A stretch of DNA of 6,967 nt from Atribacterota bacterium (GTDB lineage: Bacteria > Atribacterota > Phoenicimicrobiia > Phoenicimicrobiales > Phoenicimicrobiaceae), in NCBI GenBank assembly GCA_030668465.1, contig DAOUTX010000055.1:1-6967 (forward strand), given 5' to 3'. The translations under genes and the position numbers were made by a program. The notes beneath the pieces are model-generated. The model saw nothing but the letters and a program-made list of their open reading frames with translations, ran no database searches and had not been told where the DNA came from. This document shows positions 6,549 to 6,967 of this stretch, piece by piece. The first letter of the stretch is position 1; every line of letters starts with the position of its first letter.

Positions 6549-6588
6549 GTTAGCTGGTTAGTTGGTTACCTGGTTAATTAGTTAAAAG
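6549..6588 (+). repeat. GTTAnnTG octamer array, five units
   Basis: Five octamers in strict phase, GTTAGCTG, GTTAGTTG, GTTACCTG, GTTAATTA and GTTAAAAG, decay from left to right. They begin 26 bases after the pdxT stop. Related blocks lie at 4788-4820 (opposite strand) and, weakly, at 686-711. Confidence 0.7.
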
Positions 6589-6602
6589 AATAGAAGATAA
6601 AA

Positions 6603-6651
6603 ATCAGAAGTCAGAAGACAGAATTCAGAAATCAGAAGAGAGAAATAGAAG
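6603..6651 (+). repeat. nnTCAGAA-type heptamer array, seven units
   Basis: Seven heptamers in exact phase read ATCAGAA, GTCAGAA, GACAGAA, TTCAGAA, ATCAGAA, GAGAGAA and ATAGAAG. The core CAGAA is kept in the first five. The strand is purine-rich. Short degenerate heptanucleotide tandem repeats are known from other bacteria (for example the STRR class of cyanobacteria); this one is assigned only by pattern. Confidence 0.75.
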
Positions 6652-6653
6652 TA

Positions 6654-6686
6654 ATTGCGAGCGATCATGGGGAGCTTTGCAATCTC
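6654..6686. repeat. Palindromic ATTGCGAG...GCAATCTC element
   Basis: ATTGC (6654-6658) and AGC (6660-6662) pair with GCT (6674-6676) and GCAAT (6679-6683) around a loop of about eleven bases, with small bulges. The ends ATTGCGAGCG and TTGCAATCTCG resemble a dispersed intergenic palindrome I recall from many unrelated bacterial genomes, typically starting TCATTGCGAG and ending GCAATCTC. A degraded right half may be at 851-870 (GCTTTTGTTTTTGCAATC). Confidence 0.5.
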
Positions 6687-6751
6687 GTATCCCTTTTCTT
6701 AGACGGGCAAGATAATGTCAAGCTACACTATCCGCTATAACCTATACATAT

Positions 6752-6826
6752 ACGCGATACTAATTTTTTTTGACTCCCTTTCTATTTTCTTAACTCTACG
6801 CTAACCTACGATATACGCAATACGAA
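6752..6826 (+). repeat. Split GATACG-type repeat
   Basis: ACGCGATACT (6752-6761) and CGATATACGCAATACGAA (6809-6826) correspond to the contiguous block at 891-916, but 47 bp of T-rich sequence (6762-6808) lie between them. The right part has an extra two bases compared with the copy upstream of nifJ. Confidence 0.5.
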
Positions 6827-6833
6827 CCCCCCC

Positions 6834-6862
6834 TTGCACTTCTCCCCCAATTATACTATAAT
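6834..6862 (+). promoter_or_regulatory. Possible promoter with palindromic -10
   Basis: TATAAT (6857-6862) is a perfect -10 placed 17 bp after TTGCAC (6834-6839), which keeps only the TTG of the -35. The -10 is the right half of the perfect inverted repeat AATTATA-C-TATAATT (6849-6863), which could also serve as an operator. Confidence 0.4.
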
Positions 6863-6937
6863 TGTAATTGCCGGAAGAGGCGATTCTATTCGAGTAAAAA
6901 TATTTAAATCCTTCTAAAAAAATAAGCAAAATAATCC

Positions 6938-6966
6938 TTGACAATACCTATCATCTTTGTTAGTAT
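6938..6966 (+). promoter_or_regulatory. Sigma-70 promoter at the right edge
   Basis: A perfect -35, TTGACA (6938-6943), is followed after exactly 17 bp by TAGTAT (6961-6966), which matches the -10 consensus at four of six bases. Transcription would begin just beyond the window and read rightward into an unseen gene. Confidence 0.6.
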
Positions 6967-6967
6967 G

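Larger units (their letters stand above)
6523..6967. other. Spacer right of pdxT, repeat-bearing, no gene
   Basis: No gene is visible in the last 445 bp. The spacer carries a GTTAnnTG octamer array (6549-6588), an nnTCAGAA heptamer array (6603-6651), a palindromic ATTGCGAG...GCAATCTC element (6654-6686), a split GATACG-type repeat (6752-6761 and 6809-6826), a run of seven C (6827-6833), and two promoter-like sites reading right (6834-6862 and 6938-6966). The downstream gene would begin beyond the right edge. Confidence 0.7.

Noticed and set aside
6603..6651. CRISPR-like array
   Set aside because: The units are seven bases, contiguous and degenerate with no spacers; no cas gene is present.
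6654..6690. tRNA or small RNA gene
   Set aside because: There is no cloverleaf, T-loop consensus or CCA-type acceptor; the element is explained better as a short palindromic repeat.

Overview
The window carries four intact genes, all on the + strand: recR (15-620), a single-chain pyruvate:ferredoxin oxidoreductase, nifJ (1011-4574), and the pyridoxal-phosphate synthase pair pdxS (5022-5906) and pdxT (5956-6522). The DNA is AT-rich, with AT-ending codons and GTG and TTG starts on two of the four genes. Together with a ferredoxin-linked pyruvate oxidoreductase and the DXP-independent vitamin B6 route, this suggests an anaerobic, probably fermentative or acetogenic bacterium. The repeat-filled spacers resemble those of uncultured candidate-phylum anaerobes, but the window alone cannot fix the taxon.

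Layout: recR begins almost at the left edge behind a near-perfect Shine-Dalgarno. In many bacteria it follows dnaX and ebfC, which would lie outside the window. A 390-bp spacer follows, then nifJ, a 447-bp spacer, the pdxS-pdxT operon (49-bp gap) and a 445-bp right-hand spacer. That spacer ends in one or two sigma-70-like promoters that probably drive a gene just beyond the right edge.

Function: RecR acts in RecFOR recombinational repair. NifJ converts pyruvate and CoA to acetyl-CoA and CO2 with reduction of ferredoxin. PdxS and PdxT form the synthase complex that makes pyridoxal 5'-phosphate from ribose 5-phosphate, glyceraldehyde 3-phosphate and glutamine-derived ammonia. Apart from PdxS-PdxT, the genes are not functionally linked. 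All key catalytic residues I looked for are present, and I see no frameshift or truncation.

The unusual part is the non-coding DNA. All three long spacers hold the same kinds of degenerate short-unit tandem repeats: GATACGn heptamers, nnGTAAT heptamers, nnTCAGAA heptamers and GTTAnnTG octamers. There is also a dispersed repeat of about 45 bp present in the spacers on both sides of nifJ, and a palindromic ATTGCGAG...GCAATCTC element. I found no CRISPR array, transposase, RNA gene or novel multigene system. The repeat-laden spacers are the best candidates for something poorly described.
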